A DNA stretch of 64,000 nucleotides, from positions 1 to 64,000 of the forward strand of contig CACOWI010000006.1 of the NCBI GenBank assembly GCA_902630885.1, given 5' to 3'. How positions within the stretch are numbered: position 1 is the stretch's first letter; each line of letters opens with the position of its first letter. Of this stretch, positions 34,812 to 43,581 are shown in pieces. The notes under the pieces were generated by a model, which did no database searches, was not told where the DNA came from, and saw nothing but the letters and a program-made list of their open reading frames with translations. This DNA comes from an uncultured SAR86 cluster bacterium (GTDB lineage: Bacteria; Pseudomonadota; Gammaproteobacteria; Magnimaribacterales; D2472). The position numbers and the translations under genes are program-made.

Positions 34812-34817
34812 TATAAT
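34812..34817 (+). promoter_or_regulatory. -10 box of nadK promoter with GC-rich discriminator (predicted leaderless)
   Basis: TATAAT followed by GCGCGCT and then the ATG at 34825, seven bases after the box. A possible -35 (TTAATA, 34789-34794) lies 17 bases upstream. The G+C-rich discriminator is striking in this AT-rich DNA and is the type found at stringently controlled promoters. An in-frame ATG at 34816 overlaps the -10 box itself and cannot be the start if this promoter is used. Confidence 0.55.
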
Positions 34818-34824
34818 GCGCGCT

Positions 34825-35688
34825 ATGTTTAAAGAAATAGGCATTTTTATTAAAGAAGACTTGTCTAATAATATAGATAACGAAGCGCTTAGCTTAATGA
34901 TAAATTCGTTATCAAATTTAGATATAAGTTTGTATTTAGATGAATCATCAAACAATAAAAATAAAAATTTTACTGTTCTTGAGCATGAAGAATATGTAAA
35001 AAAAGTTGATATAGTTATAGTTTTTGGCGGCGATGGTACTTTATTAAATGCTGCAAGAAAGTACTTAAATTATGAAATTCCTATTTTGGGAATAAATATG
35101 GGTAATGTTGGATTTTTAACCGATATTAGGACTGAAAACTTTGAGAAAACTATTAAAGAAGTTTTAGAGGGAAGTTATAAAATAGAAGAAAGAAATTTAG
35201 TTTCTGCTAAATTCGGAAATAAACAACTATATGGCTTAAATGAGGTTGTTATTCATTCTGGTGCCTATGCTCAACTAATGAGATATAGATTAAATGTAAA
35301 TGATAAAGTTGTTTATGAGCAAAGGTCTGATGGATTAATTATCGCTACTCCGACAGGATCAACTGCATACGCTTTGTCAGCAGGAGGACCAATTATTCAC
35401 CCTAGTTTGGATGTATGGACAATTCTTCCAATGCTTCCTCAAAGTCTATCTTCAAGGCCCTTTGTAATTTCTTCAAATGAAAAGGTTGAAATGGATTTGT
35501 TTGACGGACCTAATGATAATGCAAAAATTTGTGTTGATGGCCAAGATGACATAGACATCCCATATGGTGAGAAAATTTTAATATCTAAAATGGAGAAAAC
35601 TTTAAAACTTGTTCATCCTAATGATAATGATTTTTTTGAGGCATGTAGAGAAAAGTTAGGATGGAGCTTAAATATTTCTAAAAATTAA
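34825..35688 (+). CDS. nadK: NAD kinase
   Basis: Phosphorylates NAD to NADP with ATP or polyphosphate. The 287-residue protein has GGDGT at residues 68-72 (phosphate-donor site), PILGINMGNVGFLTD and the NAD-binding block TPTGSTAYALSAGGPI. A start at 34825 is chosen because the -10 box covers the earlier ATG. The rhomboid gene starts one base after the stop with TTG. It opens a run of five co-directional genes (nadK, rhomboid, galU, pyrD, orphan), after which topA has its own leader. Confidence 0.96.
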   Translation: MFKEIGIFIKEDLSNNIDNEALSLMINSLSNLDISLYLDESSNNKNKNFTVLEHEEYVKKVDIVIVFGGDGTLLNAARKYLNYEIPILGINMGNVGFLTDIRTENFEKTIKEVLEGSYKIEERNLVSAKFGNKQLYGLNEVVIHSGAYAQLMRYRLNVNDKVVYEQRSDGLIIATPTGSTAYALSAGGPIIHPSLDVWTILPMLPQSLSSRPFVISSNEKVEMDLFDGPNDNAKICVDGQDDIDIPYGEKILISKMEKTLKLVHPNDNDFFEACREKLGWSLNISKN

Positions 35689-35689
35689 A

Positions 35690-36313
35690 TTGAATATTTT
35701 TAAAAACCTTCATATTCCTATCATTTTAGTGGCAATTGTAATTGCATTACTTTCAAACTTTGGCTCCCTAATTGCAGTTATTGAACCCTTGACGTTTACA
35801 CAAATAGTTATTTCAAATCAGGGATATGTATCTGTAATGAATTTTGATCAAACCTATTTAGTTGATAATCAGTGGTGGAGAGTAATTACACCTATATTTA
35901 TTCATTTTTCGTTTGCTCATTTAGCATTTAATTGTTTGTGGATATATATTCTAGGAGAAAAAATTGAAAATATTGATGGAACATTTACTTTTGCAATGCT
36001 TATGATTTTCTCAGCAATCTTTAGTAATTGTCTTCAATACTTTTATACAGACTCAAGTTTATTTGGAGGATTGTCAGGTGCTATATATGGTTTATTAGGA
36101 TTCTGTATGATTCTTGAGCTTGATACAGAATATGATAGGTATGAACTTCCACCAGGCTTATACATGTTTATGCTAGCTTGGTTAATTTTAGGATTTGTAG
36201 GAATTTTAGACCTTTTTGGTTTTGGATCAGTTGCAAATTTTGCTCATCTAGGTGGACTCATTTCAGGAATTATTTTTGCTATGATATACAAAAATATTTT
36301 TAAGAGACTATAA
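35690..36313 (+). CDS. Rhomboid-family intramembrane serine protease
   Basis: A 207-residue protein with six predicted transmembrane segments. The catalytic serine is Ser129 in GGLSGAIYG and the histidine is His187 in FAHLGG. The family motif IHFSFAHLAFN (HxxxHxxxN) lies at 71-81, and NQWWRVITPIF precedes it. It cleaves membrane proteins within the bilayer; its substrate is unknown. The start is TTG at 35690, one base after nadK, with no clear ribosome site, so translation is probably coupled. Confidence 0.92.
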   Translation: MNIFKNLHIPIILVAIVIALLSNFGSLIAVIEPLTFTQIVISNQGYVSVMNFDQTYLVDNQWWRVITPIFIHFSFAHLAFNCLWIYILGEKIENIDGTFTFAMLMIFSAIFSNCLQYFYTDSSLFGGLSGAIYGLLGFCMILELDTEYDRYELPPGLYMFMLAWLILGFVGILDLFGFGSVANFAHLGGLISGIIFAMIYKNIFKRL

Positions 36314-36314
36314 G

Positions 36315-37175
36315 TTGATAAAAAAAGCAGTTTTACCAGTAGCAGGATTTGGAACAAGATTTTTACCTGCTTCAAAAGCAACTCCAAAAGAGATGCTTCC
36401 AATTATTGATAAGCCACTTGTTCAGTATGCTGTTGAAGAAGCAATTAATTGCGGCATTAAAGAAATTATCTTCATAACAAGCCCAGAAAAACATTCTATA
36501 AAAAAACATTTTAAAACCAATAAAGAACTTGAATTAAGATTATTAAATTCAGGTAAAGAGGGCATGATTGAAAAACTCAATCCCAAAAAATTTAGCGAAA
36601 TAAAATTTTATTATATTAATCAAAATGAGCAGAATGGACTGGGTCATGCAGTCCTTCAAGCTGAGAGTGTGATTGGTAATAATTCATTTGCAGTTCTGCT
36701 TCCGGATGACTTATTTCTTTCTAGAAAATCTTGTTTAGAACAATTGATAGACATTTATTCTCAAACAAAATCTTCTGTAATTGCGGTAAACGAAATCGAT
36801 TTAAAAAATATTCATAAATATGGCGTAATTAAACCAGGCAAACAAAATTTGGGTGCAATTGAAATAGATGATATTGTTGAAAAACCACTAGCAAAGGATG
36901 CTCCATCGAACATGGCTGTTGGTGGCAGATACATTCTAAATTCAACAATTTTTGAGCATTTAAAATCAACGAAATCTGATAAATCTGGTGAAATTCAGCT
37001 TACTGACGCTATTAAATCTCTTTTGGCAAATGAGGATATATATGCAAAAGTATATGAAGGAGAAAAATTTGATTGTGGTAGCAAAGAGGGTTTTGTTCAT
37101 GCTACTATTTCACTCGCTTTGAGAGACGATTCAATTAGCGAAAAAATAAAGAAAATTATACAGGATATTGTTTGA
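36315..37175 (+). CDS. galU: UTP-glucose-1-phosphate uridylyltransferase
   Basis: Makes UDP-glucose for envelope polysaccharides. The 286-residue protein has VAGFGTRFLPASKATPKEMLPI at the start (nucleotide-binding and Mg site), LPDDLF, EKPLAKDAPSNMAVGGRYIL and GEIQLTDAI, all standard GalU blocks. The start codon is TTG at 36315, one base after the rhomboid stop, and its own stop overlaps the TTG start of pyrD (TTGA). Confidence 0.96.
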   Translation: MIKKAVLPVAGFGTRFLPASKATPKEMLPIIDKPLVQYAVEEAINCGIKEIIFITSPEKHSIKKHFKTNKELELRLLNSGKEGMIEKLNPKKFSEIKFYYINQNEQNGLGHAVLQAESVIGNNSFAVLLPDDLFLSRKSCLEQLIDIYSQTKSSVIAVNEIDLKNIHKYGVIKPGKQNLGAIEIDDIVEKPLAKDAPSNMAVGGRYILNSTIFEHLKSTKSDKSGEIQLTDAIKSLLANEDIYAKVYEGEKFDCGSKEGFVHATISLALRDDSISEKIKKIIQDIV

Positions 37176-38161
37176 ATTTTTTTCTTAAAATATTTAAATT
37201 TTTGCCTCCAGAGCTCTCTCATTCCATTTCATTAAATTCATTAAATCTATTGTATAAATTGAATTTAATAGGCTTATTCAACAAAAAAATTATTAACCAA
37301 AATGAACTAAATATTTTTGGATTGAAGTTTAAAAATAGACTTGGTACCGCAGCTGGCTTAGACAAAAATGGCGATTACATAAATGCATTGGGCGCACTTG
37401 GATTTGGTTTTTTGGAGATAGGAACTGTTACTCCAAGACCACAATTGGGTAACCCAAAACCGCGGGTTTTTCGTAACTTTCATGAAAATTCCATTGTTAA
37501 TAGACTTGGTTTTAATAATAAAGGAATCGATTATATGGTTAATAATCTTAAAAAAAGAAATTATGATGGAGTTGTTGGAGTCAATATTGGTGCAAATAAA
37601 TCATCTGAGGGTATTGAAAGAATAAACGACTATTTACTTTGCATTGAAAAGATTCATAAGTTAGCTGATTACATAACAATTAATATATCTTCTCCTAATA
37701 CACCTGATTTAAGAGATCTTCATCTCAAAGAAAACTTACAAAACCTAATTACTTCAGTAGAAAAAAAAATTGATGAAGTAAAATTTACAAAGCCAGTTTT
37801 TTTAAAAATTTCACCAGATGAAACTGATGAATCGATTGAAATGATAGTTGATTTAGTCAACAACTCATCTTTTACGGGATTAATTGCAACTAATACAACA
37901 ATTGAGAAAGATAATCTTACTAATAAAAAATTAAAAAATGAAGCTGGTGGAGTTTCAGGCCAACCCCTCATGGAAAAGTCAACAAATAAAATTTTATTGA
38001 TAAGGTCAAAATGCTCTGATATTCCACTTATTGGAGTTGGAGGAGTAATGAGTAAAGATGACTATATATTAAAGATAAATGCTGGCGCAGATTTGGTTCA
38101 AATTTATACCGGTTTCATTATAAAAGGACCAAATTTAATTAATCAAATAATCAGAGATTAA
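37172..38161 (+). CDS. pyrD: Dihydroorotate dehydrogenase (quinone), class 2
   Basis: Oxidises dihydroorotate to orotate at the membrane, passing electrons to quinone. The 329-residue protein has the class 2 N-terminal helix (FFLKIFKFLPPELSHSISL), FKNRLGTAAGLDKNGDYI (FMN site), EIGTVTPRPQLGNPKPRVFR, NISSPNTPDLRDL (with the catalytic Ser) and IGVGGVMSKDD. The start is TTG and overlaps the galU stop by four bases. Confidence 0.96.
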   Translation: MNFFLKIFKFLPPELSHSISLNSLNLLYKLNLIGLFNKKIINQNELNIFGLKFKNRLGTAAGLDKNGDYINALGALGFGFLEIGTVTPRPQLGNPKPRVFRNFHENSIVNRLGFNNKGIDYMVNNLKKRNYDGVVGVNIGANKSSEGIERINDYLLCIEKIHKLADYITINISSPNTPDLRDLHLKENLQNLITSVEKKIDEVKFTKPVFLKISPDETDESIEMIVDLVNNSSFTGLIATNTTIEKDNLTNKKLKNEAGGVSGQPLMEKSTNKILLIRSKCSDIPLIGVGGVMSKDDYILKINAGADLVQIYTGFIIKGPNLINQIIRD

Positions 38162-38164
38162 AAA

Positions 38165-38608
38165 TTGGAATATTTTGTTCTTATTTTAGCGATTTTATTA
38201 TTAGTAGGCTCTATTTCTATCGCAATGCCATCTAAATCTTCTAAAGAAATATCTAAAATCAGAATGGAAGCTAAAATGATGGGAATTAAAATTGCTTCAA
38301 CAATATATGGTAAAAATAAATTTAAAAATAAAAACTCTAACTCAGTAAGTTATCAAATCAAGAATGAGACTTCACTCAAAGAAGGTCATTTTATTAGAGA
38401 CAAAACTGATTTAATCTTGTATTCTCCTGTCAAACTTAAATATATAGATAATTTTGAAAGCATTGAAAAGCATCTAAATAATATATCTGAGAGCATTGAA
38501 GAAATAATTTTTACTGACTCTTTTGTATTTTTTTTATGGAAAGAATTAGATGGTTTAAAGGAGCTTAATAATATTCTCGACAAATTAAGAAATTTAAAAA
38601 ATTTTTAA
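38165..38608 (+). CDS. Small membrane-anchored protein of unknown function
   Basis: A 147-residue protein with one N-terminal transmembrane segment (YFVLILAILLLVGSISIAM) and a basic, then mixed, soluble tail of about 120 residues. I recognise no domain. The start is TTG at 38165, three bases after pyrD, and the product is followed by topA after a 59-base gap. The regular codon use and tight spacing support a real gene. Small, singly anchored proteins like this occur next to topA in other gammaproteobacteria, but I cannot claim homology. Confidence 0.7.
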   Translation: MEYFVLILAILLLVGSISIAMPSKSSKEISKIRMEAKMMGIKIASTIYGKNKFKNKNSNSVSYQIKNETSLKEGHFIRDKTDLILYSPVKLKYIDNFESIEKHLNNISESIEEIIFTDSFVFFLWKELDGLKELNNILDKLRNLKNF

Positions 38609-38667
38609 AATAAACTTGCCAACATGAACCTTTTGATGATATTCATAAAAAAAGGAAATTTTAGAAT

Positions 38668-41286
38668 ATGACAAAATCTTTAGTAATAGTAGAGTCTCCT
38701 GCAAAAGCAAAGACCATTTCGAAGTACTTGGGGCCAGAGTATGTTGTGGAGTCTAGCGTAGGACATATAAGAGATCTCCCAAAGAAAGGTGTAGGCTCAG
38801 GAACAAGATCTACAATACCAAAAGACCTTAGCCCAGAAGAAAAATCTAAACTCAAAGAAATAAATGATAGAAAAAGATTAATAAGAAGAATGGGCGTTGA
38901 TCCAGATAATGGCTGGAATGCAGACTGGCAAATAATACCCGAGAAAGAAAAAGTTTTAAAAGCACTTAAAAAAGCAGCTAAGACAGTCGAAAACATATAT
39001 TTAGCAACAGATTTAGATAGAGAAGGTGAAGCAATTGCATGGCACCTTAAAGAAGCGCTTGGCCCTGAAAAATATAACTATTCAAGAGTAAGATTTAATC
39101 AAATAACAAAAGACGCGATCTTAGAATCTTTTTCAGATCCAAAAGAAATAGATTTAAATCTTGTAAAAGCATATAGAGCAAGAAGATTCCTTGATAAAGT
39201 CATAGGGTTTGAATTGTCTCCATTACTTTGGAAAAAAATTGCAAGAGGTTTATCTGCGGGGAGAGTTCAATCTGTTGCTCTGAGATTATTAGATGAAAGG
39301 GAAAGATCAATTCAAGAGTTTGTTCCTGAAGAGTTCTGGGAGATATCATTTACAGGTATTTCCAGCAATGAGGATCTTATTAAGTTTAGTCTTTCAACAA
39401 AAAAAAGTGATCCTTTGCTCACAAAGCAAAAAGCTGAGGAAATCAAGCAACAAATCGATTCAAATAATTTATTTATCAATGAAATTATTAAGAAACCTGT
39501 AAAAGTTAAACCAAAAGCACCTTTTATAACTTCAACTCTTCAACAATCTGCGAGCACTAGATTAGGATTTAATGTGAAAAGAACTATGAGAGTTGCACAA
39601 AAACTATATGAGGGTGGCTTAATAACTTATATGAGAACAGACGCTCCAAGCTTAAGTAAAGAGTCTATCAACGACGCTAGGAGTTTTATTAATGAAAATA
39701 TTGGTGAAAATTATTTAACAAATGCTCCAAGAATATATTCAAGTACTGAAAATGCTCAAGAAGCTCATGAAGCAGTTAGACCAACTAATTCATTCTTGAA
39801 GCCTCAAGATGTAATGCAATTATCTGAAGAAGAATCAAAACTTTATAAACTTATATGGGAAAGATTTATTGCTTCTCAATTACCAGATGCAGAATATTTA
39901 TCGACTTCTGCAAAAATATATGTTGATCAAAATACATTTGTAGCAAAAGGAAGAGAGTTAGTATTTGATGGATTTACAAAAGTATTAAAAAGTTCAGTAA
40001 AAGAAGAGGATATTCTACCGTCTCTTAATAATGGGGATTCAATTGACAAAAAAAGTATTGACTTAGAACAAAAATTTACTAAACCACCATCGAGATATTC
40101 TGAAGCGGCTCTTGTTAGAGAATTAGAAAAAAAAGGTATCGGCCGACCATCAACTTATGCAAATATTATTTCCACTATTCAGGATAGAGGGTACGTAGAA
40201 ATTGAAAATAAGAGATTCTTTGTAAAAAAGATTGGCCACATTGTTACTGAAAGGCTTGTTGAAAGCTTTGACGACATAATGGACTATGATTTTACTGCCA
40301 ACCTTGAAAATAATCTTGATAAAGTTGCTAACGGGGATCTCGATTGGAGGAATGTACTTGATGAATTCTACGAAGCTTTTAAAAATGATTTAAATAACGC
40401 TTCAGATGAAACTAATGGCATGAGGGGTAACAGGCCAACAAAAACTGATCTCACATGCCCAAACTGTAATGAAAATAACCTTGTTATAAGAAACTCATCA
40501 AATGGTGTGTTTTTAGGGTGTTCAGGATATGAAAACTTAGGTGAAGAAAAATGCAAAAATACATTAAATTTAGTTTCTGGTGATGAGGCTGTAAGTGTAG
40601 ATGATGTTGAAGAAGCTGAAAATTTATTAATAAAAAGGAGATGTAAAATTTGCTCTACTTCCATGGATAACTATCTTATTGATGAAAATAGAAAGTTACA
40701 TGTTTGCGGTAAGAATCCAGATTGCAACGGCAATGAAATTGAGGAGGGTAATTTTAAAATCAGAGGTTATGATGGCCCAGTAATTGAATGTCATAAATGC
40801 GGCTCTGAAATGCAATTAAAAACAGGTAGATTTGGAAAATATTTTGCTTGCTTAAATGATAACTGCGGAACAACAAGAGCGCTGCAAAGAAACGGCGAAC
40901 CTAAACCAATCACAATGGAACCAATTGAGCTAAGTGATCTTAAATGTATTAAATGTGAAGATCATTATTTATTAAGAGATAGCATGAAGGGGTTATTTTT
41001 AGCAGCTAGTCAATATCCAAAAAATAGAGAGACTAGAGCTCCAAAAGTCACTGAGATTAATAAGCTTAACGATGAGATTGTTGAAGCTTGCAGATTTTTA
41101 CCTGATAAAGAAAAACACTTATATTTGTTAAGTGCACCTGAAGCAGATAAAGATGGCAATCCCTATATCATTAGATATAACAGAACAGAAGATACGCATT
41201 ATGTAGCCTCTGAAAAAGATGGGAAAAAAACAAAATGGACAGCAACATATTCAAATGGTGAATGGATTGAAAATCATAAAAGTTAG
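38668..41286 (+). CDS. topA: DNA topoisomerase I
   Basis: Relaxes negative supercoils. The 872-residue protein is close to the E. coli length. The Toprim domain starts KSLVIVESPAKAKTISKYL and includes ATDLDREGEAIAWHL. The active-site tyrosine is Tyr321 in ITYMRTDAPSLS. Four C-terminal zinc-ribbon-like units follow: CPNC..., CKIC..., CHKCGSEMQLKTGRFGKYFAC and CIKC.... The last unit keeps only its first CxxC, with AASQYPKNRETRAPK replacing the second pair. An AAGGAA ribosome site is present about 10 bases before the ATG. Confidence 0.97.
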   Translation: MTKSLVIVESPAKAKTISKYLGPEYVVESSVGHIRDLPKKGVGSGTRSTIPKDLSPEEKSKLKEINDRKRLIRRMGVDPDNGWNADWQIIPEKEKVLKALKKAAKTVENIYLATDLDREGEAIAWHLKEALGPEKYNYSRVRFNQITKDAILESFSDPKEIDLNLVKAYRARRFLDKVIGFELSPLLWKKIARGLSAGRVQSVALRLLDERERSIQEFVPEEFWEISFTGISSNEDLIKFSLSTKKSDPLLTKQKAEEIKQQIDSNNLFINEIIKKPVKVKPKAPFITSTLQQSASTRLGFNVKRTMRVAQKLYEGGLITYMRTDAPSLSKESINDARSFINENIGENYLTNAPRIYSSTENAQEAHEAVRPTNSFLKPQDVMQLSEEESKLYKLIWERFIASQLPDAEYLSTSAKIYVDQNTFVAKGRELVFDGFTKVLKSSVKEEDILPSLNNGDSIDKKSIDLEQKFTKPPSRYSEAALVRELEKKGIGRPSTYANIISTIQDRGYVEIENKRFFVKKIGHIVTERLVESFDDIMDYDFTANLENNLDKVANGDLDWRNVLDEFYEAFKNDLNNASDETNGMRGNRPTKTDLTCPNCNENNLVIRNSSNGVFLGCSGYENLGEEKCKNTLNLVSGDEAVSVDDVEEAENLLIKRRCKICSTSMDNYLIDENRKLHVCGKNPDCNGNEIEEGNFKIRGYDGPVIECHKCGSEMQLKTGRFGKYFACLNDNCGTTRALQRNGEPKPITMEPIELSDLKCIKCEDHYLLRDSMKGLFLAASQYPKNRETRAPKVTEINKLNDEIVEACRFLPDKEKHLYLLSAPEADKDGNPYIIRYNRTEDTHYVASEKDGKKTKWTATYSNGEWIENHKS

Positions 41287-41723
41287 TGGAATATAAAGAA
41301 TTATCAAATCTCTACATAGATTTATCTGAAGAAATTTTAAAAGATATCAATTTTGATAGCTCGTCAAAAGACAATCAAAACCAACTCCTTTTTATTTCGT
41401 GCATTGAAAATAGCCTTGATTGTGATGCAAAACATATCTATGAGATTTTTAAAAATGATCTCGAGTCTATCGAGGAGCTAAATTTTAAATCCAAATGGAA
41501 AAGATTAATGGGGATAAGAACAATAGAAAATATAGTTTTCAGTGAGTTTGATGAAGATGGACTTATATCATTACTTCAGGATTCAAAAATGAGAGTAATT
41601 TCTGTTCCTGATCAAAATATAATTTCAAGTAATAAATCAAATGACTTGAAAAAGTTTTCTTTGATCTTAAATAAATACAAAACATTCAATGAGTTACTTC
41701 GCAAAATACTCGATGAATGTTAA
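41286..41723 (+). CDS. Conserved small protein between topA and lexA, unknown function
   Basis: A 145-residue, acidic, helical protein (for example YKELSNLYIDLSEEILKDI and LLFISCIENSLDCDAKHIYEIF). The start is GTG at 41286, overlapping the topA stop by one base (TAGTG). In Pseudomonas, small genes of similar size lie between topA and lexA, and this may correspond to one of them (DUF6586-like), but that is from memory and not proven. No catalytic motif is visible. Confidence 0.65.
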   Translation: MEYKELSNLYIDLSEEILKDINFDSSSKDNQNQLLFISCIENSLDCDAKHIYEIFKNDLESIEELNFKSKWKRLMGIRTIENIVFSEFDEDGLISLLQDSKMRVISVPDQNIISSNKSNDLKKFSLILNKYKTFNELLRKILDEC

Positions 41724-41744
41724 GCTTTAATTTTAAGGAAAAAC

Positions 41745-42002
41745 ATGGCAAATTATCTAGAGCTAGCTCAACTACCTGATGGAAGTATTGTACTTAGAAG
41801 ATCAGACGATCACGAAAATCCTATCGTAAAAATTGAATTCTCTAAAGAGTCTAAAGATTTTTTACGAGGTCAAGAATTATCTGTTGCAAAAGAGATGATC
41901 AGAGCTGGAATTGAAAGCGTTAGCGGTAATGTAAGCGACCTTGATGAGTTTTTTGAAAAGCAAAGAGAAAGATTTTCAAAAAAACAAAATATTGTTCATT
42001 AA
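41745..42002 (+). CDS. Small conserved protein of unknown function
   Basis: An 85-residue protein: MANYLELAQLPDGSIVLRRS, then a VKIEFSKESKDFL segment and a helical C-terminus. The N-terminal half reads like a short beta hairpin domain. A good AAGGA ribosome site lies six bases before the ATG, which supports expression. It converges with lexA and shares the TTAA stop overlap at 41999-42002. I do not recognise a function. Confidence 0.72.
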   Translation: MANYLELAQLPDGSIVLRRSDDHENPIVKIEFSKESKDFLRGQELSVAKEMIRAGIESVSGNVSDLDEFFEKQRERFSKKQNIVH

Positions 42003-42613
42003 CTCCTTCTTAAAAGTCCTACGCTCTTTCCTTCAATATAGAGTTGATCACTTTCTAAATTAACAACAATATTCTCAAAATCTTGATTTGCTGGTTCTAG
42101 CTCAACAATATTTGATGATTTCCTATTAAAGAATTTAACAGTAACCTCATCTTCAAGCCTTGCAATAACGATGTCACCATTTTTTACATCTGTAGTTTTT
42201 TTGACTGCAATCAGATCATCTTCCATGATACCTACATCTTTCATGCTTAAGCCTCTGACCTTAAGAAAATAATCAAAATCTGAATCAAAAAAGGACTTTG
42301 GACAATTAATTGTTCTTTCTATATTTTCCTCAGCTAGAGTAGGTGAGCCTGCAGCCACCAAGCCAATTACTGGATATTCATTTTCACTTAACGAATCGTT
42401 TTGATTATTTACTGAGATGCCTCTTGAGGTTCCACTTTCAATTGAAATATAACCTTTTTTTTCAAGAGCTCTCAGATGAGTTTCAGCTGAATTTGGAGAT
42501 TTAAATCCTAATTCTTTGCAAATATCTGCTCTTGTTGGAGGAAAGCCTGTTTTCTTTATGTAAATTTGAATACAATCTAATACACGTTGTTGTTGTGATG
42601 TTATTTCTTTCAT
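41999..42613 (-). CDS. lexA: LexA repressor, SOS regulator
   Basis: Represses SOS genes and self-cleaves when RecA is activated. The 204-residue protein has an N-terminal winged helix-turn-helix (GFPPTRADICKELGFKSPNSAETHLRAL). The cleavage site is Ala88-Gly89 in VAAGSP, the nucleophile is Ser123 in RGLSM and the general base is Lys160 in DEVTVK. A perfect SOS box lies 12 bases upstream of the start codon, so it is autoregulated. Confidence 0.97.
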   Translation of the reverse strand: MKEITSQQQRVLDCIQIYIKKTGFPPTRADICKELGFKSPNSAETHLRALEKKGYISIESGTSRGISVNNQNDSLSENEYPVIGLVAAGSPTLAEENIERTINCPKSFFDSDFDYFLKVRGLSMKDVGIMEDDLIAVKKTTDVKNGDIVIARLEDEVTVKFFNRKSSNIVELEPANQDFENIVVNLESDQLYIEGKSVGLLRRS

Positions 42614-42624
42614 AATAATAAAAA

Positions 42625-42644
42625 TACTGAATATATGTACAGTA
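42625..42644. promoter_or_regulatory. SOS box (LexA operator)
   Basis: TACTGAATATATGTACAGTA matches the gammaproteobacterial LexA operator: CTG (42627-42629), ten bases, CAG (42640-42642), with flanking TA on both sides. It lies between lexA and the divergent 5'-nucleotidase gene, overlapping the start of the rightward -10 box. Confidence 0.92.
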
Positions 42645-42648
42645 TAAT
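42643..42648 (+). promoter_or_regulatory. -10 box of the 5'-nucleotidase operon, overlapped by the SOS box
   Basis: TATAAT begins inside the 3' end of the LexA operator and is about 33 bases before the ATG at 42682. LexA bound at the operator should block this promoter as well as that of lexA. Confidence 0.6.
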
Positions 42649-42681
42649 ATAAAATAATGAGTTTTTACAAATTTAATTAAT

Positions 42682-43578
42682 ATGCAGGATTCGAAGTTAA
42701 TTATTGGAATTTCCTCAAGAGCTCTATTTGATCTTGATGAAAGTCATGAAATATATAAAAAACATGGCCTTAAATCATATGAAGATTATCAAATTGAGAA
42801 TGAAGATAAAACTTTAAAACCTGGCCAGGCTTTCAACTTAGTTAAAAAGATTCTTAATATAAATGATCTTTATGATGGTTTGGAGAGAGTAGAAGTTATT
42901 TTGTTGTCTAGAAATACATCAGATACAGGTCTCAGAATTAGAAATTCAATTGAGGATCATAATTTAAATATATCAAGAGCAGCATTTTGCGGAGGTGAAA
43001 GTCCCCATAGGTATGTTAAAGACTTTGGCGTTCATTTATTTTTATCAAGTAGTTCAGATGATGTTAAGTTGGCTATAAAAAGTAATGTAGCTGCTGCAAC
43101 AATAATGTCACGCTCATTAGATAAAAATAAAAAATCAGATTCAGGAATTCTTAAAATTGCTTTTGATGGAGATTCTGTCATCTTCTCTGACGAATCTGAA
43201 AAAGTTTTCCATGAAAAAGGACTAGATGCTTTTATCAAAAATGAAGTGAATGCTAAGTCATTCCTTAAAGAGGGCCCATTTAAATCTTTTTTAGTGGAGC
43301 TTAATAAAATTCAAAATGATTTTGAAATAAATGAATGTCCAATTAGAACTGCTTTAGTTACTGCAAGATCTGCACCATCTGATAAAAGAGTTATTAAAAC
43401 TTTAAGAAAATGGGGTGTTCGAATAGATGAATCGTTATTTCTAGGTGGAAAAGATAAAACTAAATTTTTAGCATCTTTTGATGCTGACATCTTTTTCGAT
43501 GACCAAAAAAAACACATCATTAGTGCGGTGGATTCAACTGCGTCAGCTCATGTGCCGTACGGCATAAAAAATAATTAG
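42682..43578 (+). CDS. Cytosolic 5'-nucleotidase (NT5C1/PF06189 type)
   Basis: A 298-residue protein of the cytosolic 5'-nucleotidase family. LIIGISSRALFDLDESH opens it, VEVILLSRNTSDTGLRI carries the phosphate-binding loop, FCGGESPHRYVKDFGVHLFLS and KIAFDGDSVIFSDESE (HAD-like aspartates) follow. DADIFFDDQ and SAHVPYGI close it. It dephosphorylates nucleoside monophosphates. Its promoter is overlapped by the LexA operator, so it is probably induced by DNA damage. It heads a run of six closely spaced genes. Confidence 0.88.
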   Translation: MQDSKLIIGISSRALFDLDESHEIYKKHGLKSYEDYQIENEDKTLKPGQAFNLVKKILNINDLYDGLERVEVILLSRNTSDTGLRIRNSIEDHNLNISRAAFCGGESPHRYVKDFGVHLFLSSSSDDVKLAIKSNVAAATIMSRSLDKNKKSDSGILKIAFDGDSVIFSDESEKVFHEKGLDAFIKNEVNAKSFLKEGPFKSFLVELNKIQNDFEINECPIRTALVTARSAPSDKRVIKTLRKWGVRIDESLFLGGKDKTKFLASFDADIFFDDQKKHIISAVDSTASAHVPYGIKNN

Positions 43579-43581
43579 ATT

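Noticed and set aside
34816..34818. ATG as start of nadK
   Set aside because: It overlaps the TATAAT box that appears to drive the gene; the ATG at 34825 is preferred.
33855..34832. Plus-strand frames opposite the large acyl-CoA dehydrogenase
   Set aside because: The dehydrogenase on the minus strand is complete and motif-rich; the plus-strand products are low-complexity and unsupported.
41745..42002. SulA-like cell-division inhibitor next to lexA
   Set aside because: A sulA-type gene is common beside lexA in some gammaproteobacteria, but this product is too short, has no SulA features and faces lexA rather than sharing an SOS box.
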